DNA of 33,650 nt from Mariprofundaceae bacterium (GCA_027018975.1 JALUXN010000281.1:1-33650), one strand, 5' to 3'; counted from the first letter of the stretch, positions 1 through 8,619 are shown. Translations and numbers: made by a program. Notes: generated from the sequence alone by a model not told the origin.

Positions 1-1
1 C

Positions 2-727
2 TACGATTGGAGCGAGAACGAGGCGTTCAATACCAAGGGCAACAAGAAGGGCGAGTGCGCCGGTGCGGTATTGTCGATGTCCGATGCGCTGATCTCCGAG
101 GCGGAGTATGAGATGCTGCTGGCGCGCGCCCATATCGATGCGATGTTCTGGGCGGAGGCGCAGAGTGCGCTGCGCCGCTCGGTGATCTCCACCGCGCGCG
201 CCTTTCTGGTGCCGTTCGGTGAAGCACCGGAGGAGGATAGCGAGGTGTTCGGCCTGCTGCTCACCCATGCTGCTGCCGATCAGGACGTGATGGGCGGTTT
301 CCATCAGGTGCAGGCGGCGATGATGGGCATCGATCTGGCTGATCCGGGGGCGGGCGTGACCCGCCTGCGTGATGCGCAGGCCGCATGGTTGGCGTTGGCA
401 GAAAAACGCTTTGCCGCCGTGCCGGAGGAAGTGAGTGAGAGTGAGACGGAAGCGGCTGTGGCAGGCGATGAAGCGGCAGCCGATGCGACGGATAATGTCA
501 CGCTGCTCGATCTCTCCGGTGTCGCCTGCCCGATGAACTTTGTGAAGACGAAGATCAAGCTCTCCACACTGCCGATTGGTGCGCAGCTGGAGGTGATTCT
601 CGATGATGGCGCGCCGATTGAGAATGTGCCGCTCTCCTTGGAAGAGCAGGGGCAGAAGGTGCTGGTCAAAGAGCAGATCTCGGAGCGCCAGTGGAAGATT
701 CGCGTCGAGAAGATTTCCGCAATCTGA
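2..727 (+). CDS. Sulfite/nitrite reductase C-terminus fused to TusA-like domain (5' partial)
   Basis: The reading frame is open from base 2, so the N-terminus lies outside the window; the ATG at 71 is internal. The first visible residues, including a Gly-Glu-Cys-Ala-Gly run, resemble the end of sulfite/nitrite reductase hemoproteins, followed by a helical segment (about residues 25-140 of the visible part). The last 75 residues are a TusA-type sulfur-carrier domain with Cys-Pro-Met-Asn in place of the usual Cys-Pro-x-Pro. TusA proteins carry persulfide sulfur on that cysteine. Together this suggests a reductase that makes sulfide and carries its own sulfur carrier. The position just upstream of a transporter fusion and cysDN supports assimilatory sulfate reduction. 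The TusA part is clear; the reductase identity rests on a short tail and family memory. Confidence 0.6.
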   Translation, partial: YDWSENEAFNTKGNKKGECAGAVLSMSDALISEAEYEMLLARAHIDAMFWAEAQSALRRSVISTARAFLVPFGEAPEEDSEVFGLLLTHAAADQDVMGGFHQVQAAMMGIDLADPGAGVTRLRDAQAAWLALAEKRFAAVPEEVSESETEAAVAGDEAAADATDNVTLLDLSGVACPMNFVKTKIKLSTLPIGAQLEVILDDGAPIENVPLSLEEQGQKVLVKEQISERQWKIRVEKISAI

Positions 728-750
728 TCGCTGCCGTTTAAGGTCATCAG

Positions 751-3393
751 GTGACATCCAGCACCGATCTACACCCCTTTGCCAATCCGGGACGGACGAA
801 GCTGTCGCTGGTCAGCCGCGGTGTGGCGTTGCCGGAGGGGTTGCAGCAGGCCTCGCAATGGATTTCGCAGGCCAATGCGATTGAGACGGTGGTCGATATT
901 CGTCTGCCGACCGGTCAGCTCTGTACGGTGCCGGTCGGTCAGCCCTATACGCAGAAGAGCACCTATGAGCTGCGGGAAAAGGATGGCAAGGCGGAGCTGT
1001 ACTGCGCCGGCGAAGTTTCGCCCGTCACCCTGCTGCCAGCGCCGGCGTTCTATCAGCAGAGCACCCGCAGCGGGTCGCGTATGGGCAGTTTCAGCGCCCT
1101 GCATGATCGGCTGCTGATCCTGCATCCGTTCCTCGGTTGCGGCTTCTTTAATCAGGCGGGGCAGGCCTGCCAATACTGCCAGTATGATTCGATGCTCAAT
1201 CAGGCTGAACCGCCGCTACGCGATCCGCTCGAACTGGTGGAGACGGTGCGCGCGGCACTGGCGGAGCGCGATGTCGATACGGTCTATCTCTACAACGGCT
1301 TTTCGCCCTCCAATGATGTCGGCCTGCGCAAGCTGGTGGCGGTGGTGGCGCTGCTGCGCAAACACCTCGGTCATCGCCAGATTGCGCTGGAGACGGTGGC
1401 GCCATCCGACCTGCAGGTGATCGATGAACTCTACGAGGCGGGGCTGGATCTCTTTATCTGCAATGTCGAAGTGCACGATGCGGCGCGCTTTGCCGAGATC
1501 TGCCCGGGTAAGGCGCGGCTGGGCGGACAGGCGGCGATCTATCGTGCGCTGCAACATGCCCGCTCGATCTTCCGCACCGGTGCGGTGGTCAGCCACCTGA
1601 TTGTCGGGCTGGAACCGCTGGCATCGACGATTGCCGGCATGAAAGCGCTGATCGGGCAGGGGATTGTGCCGATGCTGCTCCCCTTCCGGCCACTGCCCGG
1701 CACGCCGCTCAGTGATTGGCCGCTGGCCAGCCTCGATGATGTGGAGCAGGCGCTGCTGGTGCAGTATGAACTGCTCGAATCATCCGGCATCCCGATGCAC
1801 CGGCTGCGCGATATGGGGCGGGTATTGACCCCGATGGAGAGCGGTCTGCTGGTTGGCCGCACGCCTTACCTCGCGCAGCAGGTCGCCAGCTCGACACTGG
1901 GGCGGCGCATGATCGGCTGGATGAACGGGCTGCGCCGTTATCTGCGCTCCAATGGTAAGATCGACGCCAACTACGCAAGCGCTCGCTACCACTCCCTACA
2001 CTGGCTATTGGCCAGAGAGGGGGTGCCGTTTGTGGCGCTGGCGCTGCTGTCGCTCTGCGCGCTCTGGGTGGGGCATCAAGCGCCGCCCGATGGGTTGACG
2101 GCGCAAGGGTGGCATGCGCTGCTGATCTTTCTCTTCTGTCTGGCGCTCTGGGTGAGCGGCCTGATTCCGCTGGCGGCGACCTCGCTGTTGGGTTTGGCGC
2201 TGCTGCCGCTCTCCGGCGTGCTGCCGGCGATGGATGCTTACGCCATGTTCGGGTCGCCGGCGGTATTCTTCATTCTCGGCGCATTCATGCTGGCCGCTGG
2301 CGCGCGTGCCACGGGGCTCTCCGAGCATCTGGCGCTGGCGCTGATCGAGCGGGTCGGCACGGGTGCGCGGCAACTGCTGTTGGCGATGCTGCTGCTGCCA
2401 GCAGTGATGGCGTTTGTCATGCCGGAGCATGCGGTGGCGGCGATTTTCCTGCCAATCGTGCTCGATATGGTGCGCAATCTCGATCTGAAAATCGGTGACC
2501 GTTATGCGCAATCCCTCTTTTTTGCGGTGGCGTGGGGGGCGATTATCGGCGGTGTGATGACGCTGTTGGGCGGGGCGCGCGGGCCGTTGGCGCTCGGTAT
2601 GGTGCAGCAGATCAGCGGCCATGGGTTCAGTTTTCTCGACTGGACGTTGGCGGCAGCACCTCTGGTGTTGCTGATGTTGACGGCTGCTGCAATGCTGCTG
2701 CTATTGACCACACCGTGTGGCGAGCTGGATGTGGCGCAGGCGCGTGCTGCTATCCAGAAACGGCAGTTGGAGCTGGGTAATCTGGAGCTGCGCGGCTGGC
2801 TGATGGGGCTGTTGCTGGCTGGCACAGTGGCCGGCTGGATGCTCGGCGGGCATGGCGCATCGTTGGCGGCGATTGCGCTGCTGGCTGTGGCGGTGATGTT
2901 CGGTCTACATCTGGTGCGCTGGGATGAGATTGAGCGGCAGGTGAACTGGAGCGTGGTGCTGATGTATGGTGGCGCGATTGCGGTCGGCTCGGCACTGACA
3001 GCCAGTGGCGCAGGAGCGTGGATCGCCGCCAATCTGTTGCCCGATGGTGTGGCCGGCCTGTCACTGCTGATGCTGGTGGTGGCGGCGACGCTGCTGTTGA
3101 CCGAAGGGGTGAGCAATGCGGCGGCGGTGGCGGTGCTGTTGCCGGTGGCGGTGCCGGTCGGACTGGGGGCGGGGATTGATCCGCTGACGGTGGCGCTGGC
3201 GGTCGGTATCATTGCCGGCTTCGCCTTCATGTTGCCGATGGGTACGCCGCCCAACGCGATGATCTACGGTACCGGCTTTGTGCAGCGGTTGGCGATGTTG
3301 CGCTTTGGTGGTGTGCTGTCGTTGAGCGCGCTGCTATTGTTCGCTGCGTTGGTGCAGCTCTGGTGGCCGATGATCGGTTTCGGTCTAGAATGA
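751..3393 (+). CDS. Radical SAM domain fused to SLC13/DASS-type anion transporter
   Basis: This is an 880-residue protein in two parts. Residues 1 to about 430 form a radical SAM-like enzyme with a cysteine cluster C130-x9-C140-x2-C143, not the canonical Cx3Cx2C. The spacing resembles what I recall of the MSMEG_0568-type subfamily. Residues from about 440 onward hold roughly a dozen membrane segments of the SLC13 (DASS) family, ending in the LPMGTPPN signature (828-835). The paired SNT motifs of that family are altered: PEH at 558-560 and SNA at 788-790. The GTG start at 751 has AAGG upstream, 23 bases after the previous stop. Lying between a reductase-TusA gene and cysD, it probably imports sulfate or another sulfur oxyanion. 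What the radical SAM half modifies is unknown. The halves are in one continuous frame with no sign of a frameshift. Confidence 0.8.
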   Translation: MTSSTDLHPFANPGRTKLSLVSRGVALPEGLQQASQWISQANAIETVVDIRLPTGQLCTVPVGQPYTQKSTYELREKDGKAELYCAGEVSPVTLLPAPAFYQQSTRSGSRMGSFSALHDRLLILHPFLGCGFFNQAGQACQYCQYDSMLNQAEPPLRDPLELVETVRAALAERDVDTVYLYNGFSPSNDVGLRKLVAVVALLRKHLGHRQIALETVAPSDLQVIDELYEAGLDLFICNVEVHDAARFAEICPGKARLGGQAAIYRALQHARSIFRTGAVVSHLIVGLEPLASTIAGMKALIGQGIVPMLLPFRPLPGTPLSDWPLASLDDVEQALLVQYELLESSGIPMHRLRDMGRVLTPMESGLLVGRTPYLAQQVASSTLGRRMIGWMNGLRRYLRSNGKIDANYASARYHSLHWLLAREGVPFVALALLSLCALWVGHQAPPDGLTAQGWHALLIFLFCLALWVSGLIPLAATSLLGLALLPLSGVLPAMDAYAMFGSPAVFFILGAFMLAAGARATGLSEHLALALIERVGTGARQLLLAMLLLPAVMAFVMPEHAVAAIFLPIVLDMVRNLDLKIGDRYAQSLFFAVAWGAIIGGVMTLLGGARGPLALGMVQQISGHGFSFLDWTLAAAPLVLLMLTAAAMLLLLTTPCGELDVAQARAAIQKRQLELGNLELRGWLMGLLLAGTVAGWMLGGHGASLAAIALLAVAVMFGLHLVRWDEIERQVNWSVVLMYGGAIAVGSALTASGAGAWIAANLLPDGVAGLSLLMLVVAATLLLTEGVSNAAAVAVLLPVAVPVGLGAGIDPLTVALAVGIIAGFAFMLPMGTPPNAMIYGTGFVQRLAMLRFGGVLSLSALLLFAALVQLWWPMIGFGLE

Positions 3394-3397
3394 AGGG

Positions 3398-3454
3398 AAC
3401 CATTCAGCTATCGAACAAACCACGGGCGGTCTGGAAAGTTCCGGCATGTGAAGT
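3398..3454 (+). repeat. Fragment of interspersed hairpin repeat (copy C)
   Basis: This 57-bp stretch before cysD starts with the same 11 bases (aaccattcagc) as the minus-strand copy at 28303-28446. It then jumps to the distal arm (tatcgaacaaacca...) and ends with a segment like the one found only in the copy at 8620-8786 (agttcc...tgtgaag). The proximal arm and inner hairpin are missing, as if deleted between two GCT triplets. It lies in the untranslated region just upstream of the cysD ribosome binding site. Confidence 0.55.
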
Positions 3455-3471
3455 AAAGATGGGAGAAATAG

Positions 3472-4404
3472 ATGTCCAATCAACAATCTAAACAGGTATC
3501 TCAGCATAAGCTGACGCAGTTGAAGGCGCTGGAGGCGGAGTCGATCCATATCATCCGCGAGGTGGTGGCGGAGTTCCGCAATCCGGTGATGCTCTACTCG
3601 GTCGGCAAGGACTCCAGCGTGCTGCTGCATCTGGCGCGCAAGGCGTTCTATCCGGCGCCGCTGCCGTTTCCGTTGCTGCATGTCGATACCGGCTTCAAGT
3701 TCAAGGAGATGTACGAGTTCCGCGACAGCTTCTGCAAGGAGATCGGCGCCGATCTGATTGTCCGCCGCAACGAGGCGGCCATCGCCAAGGGGATGAATCC
3801 GAAGGATCACGGCGTGGCGCGCTGCTGCGGTGCGTTGAAGACCCAAGGACTGCTCGATGCACTGGAGGAGGGCGAATATGATGCCGCCTTCGGTGGTGCG
3901 CGCCGCGATGAGGAGCGCAGCCGCGCCAAGGAGCGGGTTTTCTCCATGCGCGACGAGTTTGGTCAGTGGGACCCGAAGAATCAGCGGCCGGAGCTATGGA
4001 ATATCTATAATGGCCGCATCCACGAGGGGGAGAGCGTGCGCGTCTTCCCGATCTCCAACTGGACGGAGATGGATATCTGGCTCTACATCCGCGAAGAGAA
4101 TATTCCCATCGTGCCGCTCTACTTTGCCAAGGAGCGGCTGATGGTGGAGCGCAAACATCTGCTTATCCCCTACTACGAAGAGATGAAGGATCAGCTGCTC
4201 GAGGGTGAGGAGCCGAAGATGGTGATGAGCCGCTTCCGCACGCTCGGCTGCAGCCCGTGTACGGGTGCAGTGCGCTCTGATGCCACCAATATGGATGAGA
4301 TTGTGATCGAGGCGGCTGCAGCGCGCCGCTCGGAGCGCGAGACACGCATCATCGATCACGGCTCGAACAGCATGGAAGATAAGAAGAAAGAAGGGTATTT
4401 TTAG
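3472..4404 (+). CDS. cysD: Sulfate adenylyltransferase subunit 2 (CysD)
   Basis: CysD catalyses formation of adenosine 5'-phosphosulfate from ATP and sulfate, working with the GTPase CysN in the cytoplasm. The 310 residues match the usual family length (about 300). The PP-loop nucleotide-binding motif SVGKDSS is at residues 43-49, followed by HVDTGFKF and the conserved GGARRDEE and CSPCTGAV segments. The ATG at 3472 has a GGGAG ribosome binding site. cysN follows after 90 bases. No CysC domain or cysH is seen in the window, so the next step of the pathway must be encoded elsewhere. Confidence 0.97.
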   Translation: MSNQQSKQVSQHKLTQLKALEAESIHIIREVVAEFRNPVMLYSVGKDSSVLLHLARKAFYPAPLPFPLLHVDTGFKFKEMYEFRDSFCKEIGADLIVRRNEAAIAKGMNPKDHGVARCCGALKTQGLLDALEEGEYDAAFGGARRDEERSRAKERVFSMRDEFGQWDPKNQRPELWNIYNGRIHEGESVRVFPISNWTEMDIWLYIREENIPIVPLYFAKERLMVERKHLLIPYYEEMKDQLLEGEEPKMVMSRFRTLGCSPCTGAVRSDATNMDEIVIEAAAARRSERETRIIDHGSNSMEDKKKEGYF

Positions 4405-4494
4405 GGTGAGGGGTTAGGTGAGAGGCGTTAGGGGGCGTTTTGCTCCTGATGCCTGACGCCGAACCTCCAACGCTTCACAAACAGGGTGAAAACA

Positions 4495-5781
4495 ATGACA
4501 ACACTGAACACAGATATTACTAAAGAGATCGAACTGCTGCGACTGGTGACGGTGGGCAGTGTCGATGATGGCAAATCGACGTTGATTGGGCGTCTGTTGG
4601 TCGATACCAAGGGTGCCTTTGAGGATCAGCTCTTGGCGGTGCGCAAAAAACGCGGCGCCGAGCATGTCGCGTCGGCGGCGGAGATCGATCTGGCGATGTT
4701 GACCGACGGCTTGGCGGCCGAGCGCGAACAGGGCATCACCATCGATGTTGCCTACCGCTATTTCGCCACGCCGAAGCGCAAATTCATCATGGCCGACTGC
4801 CCCGGCCATGAGCAGTACACGCGCAACATGGTGACCGGTGCCTCTACCGCCAATGCGGCGATTATCCTTATCGATGCACGCAATGGTGTCATGCCGCAGA
4901 CCAAGCGTCACACCCATATTCTGGCGCTGCTCGGCATTCCGCACCTGATTGTGGCGGTCAACAAGATGGATCTGGTCGATCACGATCAGGCCACCTTCGA
5001 GGCGATTCGCGACGAGATGAACGACTACTGCGCCAAGCAGGGAGTGCGCGATCTGATCTGTATTCCGATGTCGGCACTGGCCGGCGATATGGTGGCGGTG
5101 CGCGGCGATCATATGGACTGGTATGAGGGGGACACTTTGCTGGAGACGCTGGAGAACTTGTCGGTACTCGATGATGTCGACAATCAGCCGTTCCGTCTGC
5201 CGGTGCAGCTGGTCAATCGTCCGCAGACCGCCGAGTTGCCCGACTATCGCGGCTTCATGGGCACGATTGCCTCCGGCACGGTGAAGGTGGGCGATAAGGT
5301 CAAGGCGATTCCGAGCGGTAATGAGACGACGGTGAAGGAGATCGTTACTTTCGACGGTAACCTGCAGGAGGCGTTCGCGCCGCAGAGTGTGACGTTGACG
5401 CTCAATGATGAGATCGATCTGTCGCGCGGTGATATGCTGGTGCATCCCGGTGCCGAGCCGGCCAGCGCCAAGATTGTGAAGGCCAATGTCTGCTGGATCG
5501 GTGATGAGCCGTTGGCGGCGCGCAATAAATATCTGCTCAAACACACCACCAACACGGTTAAGGCGATGGTCGATAGTATCGATTTCCGCCGCGATATTCA
5601 CACCTTGAGCAAGGATGAGGCGGACGAGCTGGCGATGAACGAGATTGGCCAGATCACCTTCAAACTGATGAAGCCGCTCTACTGCGACCCTTACGCACAG
5701 AACCGCATCACCGGTAGTTTTATCGTCATCGACACCTTCACCAACAACACTGTCGGTGCCGGCATGGTGGTCGAGGCGTAG
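4495..5781 (+). CDS. cysN: Sulfate adenylyltransferase subunit 1, GTPase (CysN)
   Basis: This is the EF-Tu-like GTPase that drives APS synthesis by CysD. G1 (GSVDDGKST, residues 21-29), G3 (DCPGHEQ), G4 (NKMD) and EF-Tu-type beta-barrel domains are all visible. At 428 residues it is shorter than E. coli CysN (about 475) and carries no CysC kinase fusion. The frame also allows a GTG at 4486, but the AGGGTG run at 4483-4488 sits ideally as a ribosome binding site for the ATG at 4495, so I place the start there. The monooxygenase gene follows after 3 bases, so they are probably cotranscribed. Confidence 0.96.
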   Translation: MTTLNTDITKEIELLRLVTVGSVDDGKSTLIGRLLVDTKGAFEDQLLAVRKKRGAEHVASAAEIDLAMLTDGLAAEREQGITIDVAYRYFATPKRKFIMADCPGHEQYTRNMVTGASTANAAIILIDARNGVMPQTKRHTHILALLGIPHLIVAVNKMDLVDHDQATFEAIRDEMNDYCAKQGVRDLICIPMSALAGDMVAVRGDHMDWYEGDTLLETLENLSVLDDVDNQPFRLPVQLVNRPQTAELPDYRGFMGTIASGTVKVGDKVKAIPSGNETTVKEIVTFDGNLQEAFAPQSVTLTLNDEIDLSRGDMLVHPGAEPASAKIVKANVCWIGDEPLAARNKYLLKHTTNTVKAMVDSIDFRRDIHTLSKDEADELAMNEIGQITFKLMKPLYCDPYAQNRITGSFIVIDTFTNNTVGAGMVVEA

Positions 5782-5784
5782 GCG

Positions 5785-6099
5785 ATGTTTGTCACCATGA
5801 ATCGTTTCACCATCGCGCCGGAGCACTGGGCTGATTTCGAGGCGCGTTTCAAGCAGCGCGCCGGTTTGGTCGATCAGGCGCCGGGCTTTATCCGCAACGC
5901 GGTGCTGCGCCCGGCCGAAGGGAGCGCGGAGCAGCATGTGGTGATGACTTTATGGGAGTCACGCGAGGCGTTTGAGGCGTGGACGCGCTCGGAATCCTTC
6001 CGCGCCGCCCACGCCAACGCCGGCCAAACCCCCAAAACATGGTTCGCCGGCCCATCCAAGCTGGAGATGTTCGAGGCGGTCACCGACTCCGCTGTTTGA
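5785..6099 (+). CDS. IsdG/HmoA-like antibiotic biosynthesis monooxygenase family protein
   Basis: This 104-residue ferredoxin-fold (ABM) protein keeps the Asn-Trp-His set used by IsdG-type heme-degrading monooxygenases: N6, W66 and H76, at nearly the same positions as in staphylococcal IsdG/IsdI. The family also contains quinol and other small monooxygenases, so heme breakdown is likely but not certain. It begins 3 bases after the cysN stop, in the same probable operon. Sulfite reductase needs siroheme and iron-sulfur clusters, so a link with heme or iron supply is possible but inferred. It converges with the DoxX gene, leaving only 15 bases between the stop codons and no obvious terminator hairpin. 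Confidence 0.75.
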   Translation: MFVTMNRFTIAPEHWADFEARFKQRAGLVDQAPGFIRNAVLRPAEGSAEQHVVMTLWESREAFEAWTRSESFRAAHANAGQTPKTWFAGPSKLEMFEAVTDSAV

Positions 6100-6114
6100 A
6101 TTGGAGTAAGTTGC

Positions 6115-6609
6115 TTAGCTGCGCACACAGCGTGGCAACAGCCAGCGCCCGATGGCGTAATCGAGTGAGAGCTTACCGGGGCCTGCGAGCACAATCGCCA
6201 GCAGCATCAATCCCCACACCTTGTGATCGATAAATTCGTGGCCGATGAAGCCTGCCCAGAGACCGTGTGGCCAGAGGCCGGGGTAGGAGATGACGGCTGT
6301 AATGTTATAGACAAACAGAAACAGGGCGGCGAGACGACCGAAGAGGCCGAGCGCCAGAAACCACGGCACAATCAGCTCGACATAGGTGCCGATGGTGGCC
6401 GCGAGGTCGGGTGAGAGCAGCGGCACATGATATTCGTAGTTGAAGAGGTAGGCGGTGCCCATCGGGTCGTCGAGTTTGACCACGCCGGCGCGCCAGAAGG
6501 CGAGCGCCACCCAGAGGCGGAAGAGTAGCGGACTCAACGGTTGCAGCGGTTCCAGCAGCGCTACGGCGCGGTTGTAGAGGGTGGTGATGGTGTGCAATAG
6601 TTGTTTCAT
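6115..6609 (-). CDS. DoxX family membrane protein of the bufferin operon
   Basis: This 164-residue protein has about four membrane segments and the DoxX-type pattern (LFRLWVALAFWRAGVVKL near the N-terminus, then VELIVPWFLALGLFGR). The longer open frame upstream is out of context; the ATG at 6609 has GGAGC five bases upstream and lies 19 bases after the bufC stop. It is the last gene of the bufA-bufB-bufC-DoxX operon, the order described for bufferin loci. There the DoxX partner is thought to act in the inner membrane, possibly in redox support of peptide maturation; its exact role is not established. Confidence 0.85.
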   Translation of the reverse strand: MKQLLHTITTLYNRAVALLEPLQPLSPLLFRLWVALAFWRAGVVKLDDPMGTAYLFNYEYHVPLLSPDLAATIGTYVELIVPWFLALGLFGRLAALFLFVYNITAVISYPGLWPHGLWAGFIGHEFIDHKVWGLMLLAIVLAGPGKLSLDYAIGRWLLPRCVRS

Positions 6610-6628
6610 GGATGCTCCTGTGGGGTAG

Positions 6629-7420
6629 TTACTGCGCGGTTTTATGCGCTGTGATGTCGATGACCAGTCGGTTGGCGACCAGCCATGGCAGCAGTTCGGT
6701 GAGGTCGAAATCGGCATCTGCCGCTGTGGTGAGGGCGGTTTGTATCGATTGACCATCGAGCAGTGCGCGCAGCAATAGCGTGGTGGCTGCGGAAACCGGT
6801 TGCATGGCGATCTGTGCGGCATCGCGCCAGATCAGCAGTGGTTGGCCGCCCCGATCAAGCGCTGGCGGCGGTGTCTCGTCCGGCTCCATGCAGTAGCGCC
6901 AGATATCGAACAGCGGATAGTCGGAAGCGATGATCTGCAGCGATGGATGCAGGCGTAGCGCGATCGCGGCCTCGGATTGCTGCAAAGTGTGTAGCCGTTG
7001 TGTCACCGCATCGGCCGATAGCGGCTCGGCATCCGCGGCGAGCAGGCTGCATTGGCGCGCCCACTCCAGCCGAGCAATATCGGGCAGATAAGCGAGGGAG
7101 GATGCCTCTGGCATGGCCGCCAGAAAGGCGGCGAAATGGGCACCGTAATCCTGCAGATTGCCGCTTGTTGCAGGGTAGTCGCGCAGATAACGCAATGCGG
7201 CCAAGTCGAAAAAATCATCGCCCACTAGCAGCCGCACCGCCGGATAGCTGGTCTGCAGCGCCTCGCTAAAGGTATTCTCAATGATGTGGCGATAGATCTG
7301 CATGCGTTGCGCGGCTGCTAAACCATTGCCGGCCACCGCTGCCTCGATGCTCGCATCCCCATGTAGCACGCTGGCGGCGAAATCGCGCTGCAGTTCAGCC
7401 AGCGACGGCGCGTTGCGCAT
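6629..7420 (-). CDS. bufC: BufC / HvfC-like protein (DUF2063), bufferin maturation partner
   Basis: This 263-residue protein has an N-terminal DUF2063 domain. The family pattern is clear in about residues 5-105: an LQRDFAASVL-like start, then QIYRH, N, AL, YP, LVGDDFF, a tyrosine-rich helix, YG and FL. DUF2063 proteins pair with MNIO enzymes and help present the precursor peptide. The ATG at 7420 is preceded by GAGGAGG; the longer frame to 7492 would run deep into bufB. The gene overlaps the end of bufB by 26 bases, so the two are translationally linked. Confidence 0.9.
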   Translation of the reverse strand: MRNAPSLAELQRDFAASVLHGDASIEAAVAGNGLAAAQRMQIYRHIIENTFSEALQTSYPAVRLLVGDDFFDLAALRYLRDYPATSGNLQDYGAHFAAFLAAMPEASSLAYLPDIARLEWARQCSLLAADAEPLSADAVTQRLHTLQQSEAAIALRLHPSLQIIASDYPLFDIWRYCMEPDETPPPALDRGGQPLLIWRDAAQIAMQPVSAATTLLLRALLDGQSIQTALTTAADADFDLTELLPWLVANRLVIDITAHKTAQ

Positions 7421-8255
7421 CGAGCACCTCCTCAGCGGTTGCCGCCTCACCTTGCAGTACGGCAAAGGGTGGAATGCGGGCATCCCACTCAATCAGTGTC
7501 GGTTTCACACCGATATGCGCCACGGTCTGGCGGTAGAGAGCCCAGACTTCGGGATAGACCGGATGGTCGTGCGAATCGATCAACAGCGGCGCAGCCAAAC
7601 CCGTCTTGCGGGTGAAGCCGGCCAGATGCATCTCGCCGACAGTGGCCGGGTCGATCGCGGTGATAAACTGCATGGGGTCGAATTGGTGGTTGACGCTGTT
7701 GACGTAGATATTGTTGACATCGAGCAGCACGCCGCAGCCGGTGCGCTGCGCCAGTTCGCGGATAAACTCCCACTCCGGCATGGTGGAGTGGCGGTACTCC
7801 AGATAGGTGGAGGCGTTTTCGATCAGAATCTGCCGCTGAAGCAGCGATTGGGTCGCATCAACATGCTCGATCATCACCGCCAGCGCCTCCTCGGTGTAGG
7901 GCAGCGGCAGCAGGCCGTTGAGATGGATCGATCCCGCAGCTCCCCAGCTCAAGTGCTCGGAGACCAGCCCCGGCTGCACGCGATCGACCAGTGTTTTTAG
8001 TTGGGTGAGATGCTTGCGGTAGTCGCTCTCCGCGCTGCCGAGCGACAGGCCGACGCCGTGCAGGCTGATCGGATAGTGCGCGCGCACCGCCTCCAGCTGC
8101 CGCAGGGCATCGCCACCGGCGGCGAAAAAATTCTCGCTATGCAGCTCGAACCATTCGACAGGCGGCAGCTCAGCGATTACCTGCTCGATATGCGGCGCTC
8201 GCAAACCGATCCCGGCATGTGCCGGGATCGTTCGGGTGTCGTTGGCGGTCAACAT
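7395..8255 (-). CDS. bufB: BufB / MNIO (DUF692) multinuclear iron-dependent oxidase
   Basis: This TIM-barrel MNIO enzyme uses iron to modify cysteines of a precursor peptide. Family landmarks are present in order: GIGLRAPH near the N-terminus, HSENFF, SLHGVGLSLGS, SEHLSW, ENASTY, LLDVNNIYVN, EMHLAGF, DSHDHPVYPEVW and IEWD. They carry the His, Glu, Asp and Asn metal ligands expected for the family. The length of 286 residues is typical. I chose the ATG at 8255 because it starts just before the GIGLR block and after the bufA stop; its ribosome binding site (AGGTG, about 12 bases away) is weak. Its substrate is almost certainly the adjacent BufA peptide. Confidence 0.93.
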   Translation of the reverse strand: MLTANDTRTIPAHAGIGLRAPHIEQVIAELPPVEWFELHSENFFAAGGDALRQLEAVRAHYPISLHGVGLSLGSAESDYRKHLTQLKTLVDRVQPGLVSEHLSWGAAGSIHLNGLLPLPYTEEALAVMIEHVDATQSLLQRQILIENASTYLEYRHSTMPEWEFIRELAQRTGCGVLLDVNNIYVNSVNHQFDPMQFITAIDPATVGEMHLAGFTRKTGLAAPLLIDSHDHPVYPEVWALYRQTVAHIGVKPTLIEWDARIPPFAVLQGEAATAEEVLDAQRAVAG

Positions 8256-8286
8256 CTGTTGCGCGCACACCTGAGGGGTGATCGCA

Positions 8287-8541
8287 TCACCCCTCTTTGG
8301 TGCTGCCGCCATCAATTTTCGCGCACAGACCGGCCGGTACAGCGACAAACGCCTTCGGGTCACGTGCTGTGGCATCCTGTCCAGCGCAAGAGTGGCCGGG
8401 GGATTTGCAGTCGTTTTTGTAAGCGGCGTTGACGCCGTAGCACTTCTCCATCGCCGGCGCAGCAGTCGCCTCGGTGATATAAGCCATCGACATAGCGCTG
8501 ATCAGCGCCGTGCCGAGCATCAGTTTTGTTTTGGTTTCCAT
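8287..8541 (-). CDS. bufA: BufA1 bufferin precursor (DUF2282), periplasmic metal-binding RiPP
   Basis: This 84-residue precursor has a signal peptide (residues 1 to about 28, ending ATA-A) and a mature part with four cysteines at 34, 45, 52 and 73. The spacing, together with KCYG, KNDC, HSCAG and VPxGxC, is the DUF2282/BufA1 pattern. In characterised bufferins the MNIO enzyme converts core cysteines into thiooxazole-type heterocycles that bind copper in the periplasm. A strong GGAGGT ribosome binding site lies upstream of the ATG at 8541. It is the first gene of the operon and should be the most highly expressed. No sigma or anti-sigma gene is nearby. Confidence 0.93.
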   Translation of the reverse strand: METKTKLMLGTALISAMSMAYITEATAAPAMEKCYGVNAAYKNDCKSPGHSCAGQDATARDPKAFVAVPAGLCAKIDGGSTKEG

Positions 8542-8619
8542 CGTGTGTTACCTCCAAATCATTTCCATGGCCTTGCCATGATGTGCGTTCTGTCGCCGCC
8601 GATTGGAGAACCTTACGCG

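Noticed and set aside
4420-4460. Possible terminator between cysD and cysN
   Set aside because: The ggcgttag/ctgacgcc stem is imperfect, has a long loop and lacks a T-run. The downstream gene is expected to be in the same operon.
4414-5937. 507-codon minus-strand frame opposite cysN
   Set aside because: It is a shadow of cysN. It is Arg/His/Gln-rich with no motif.
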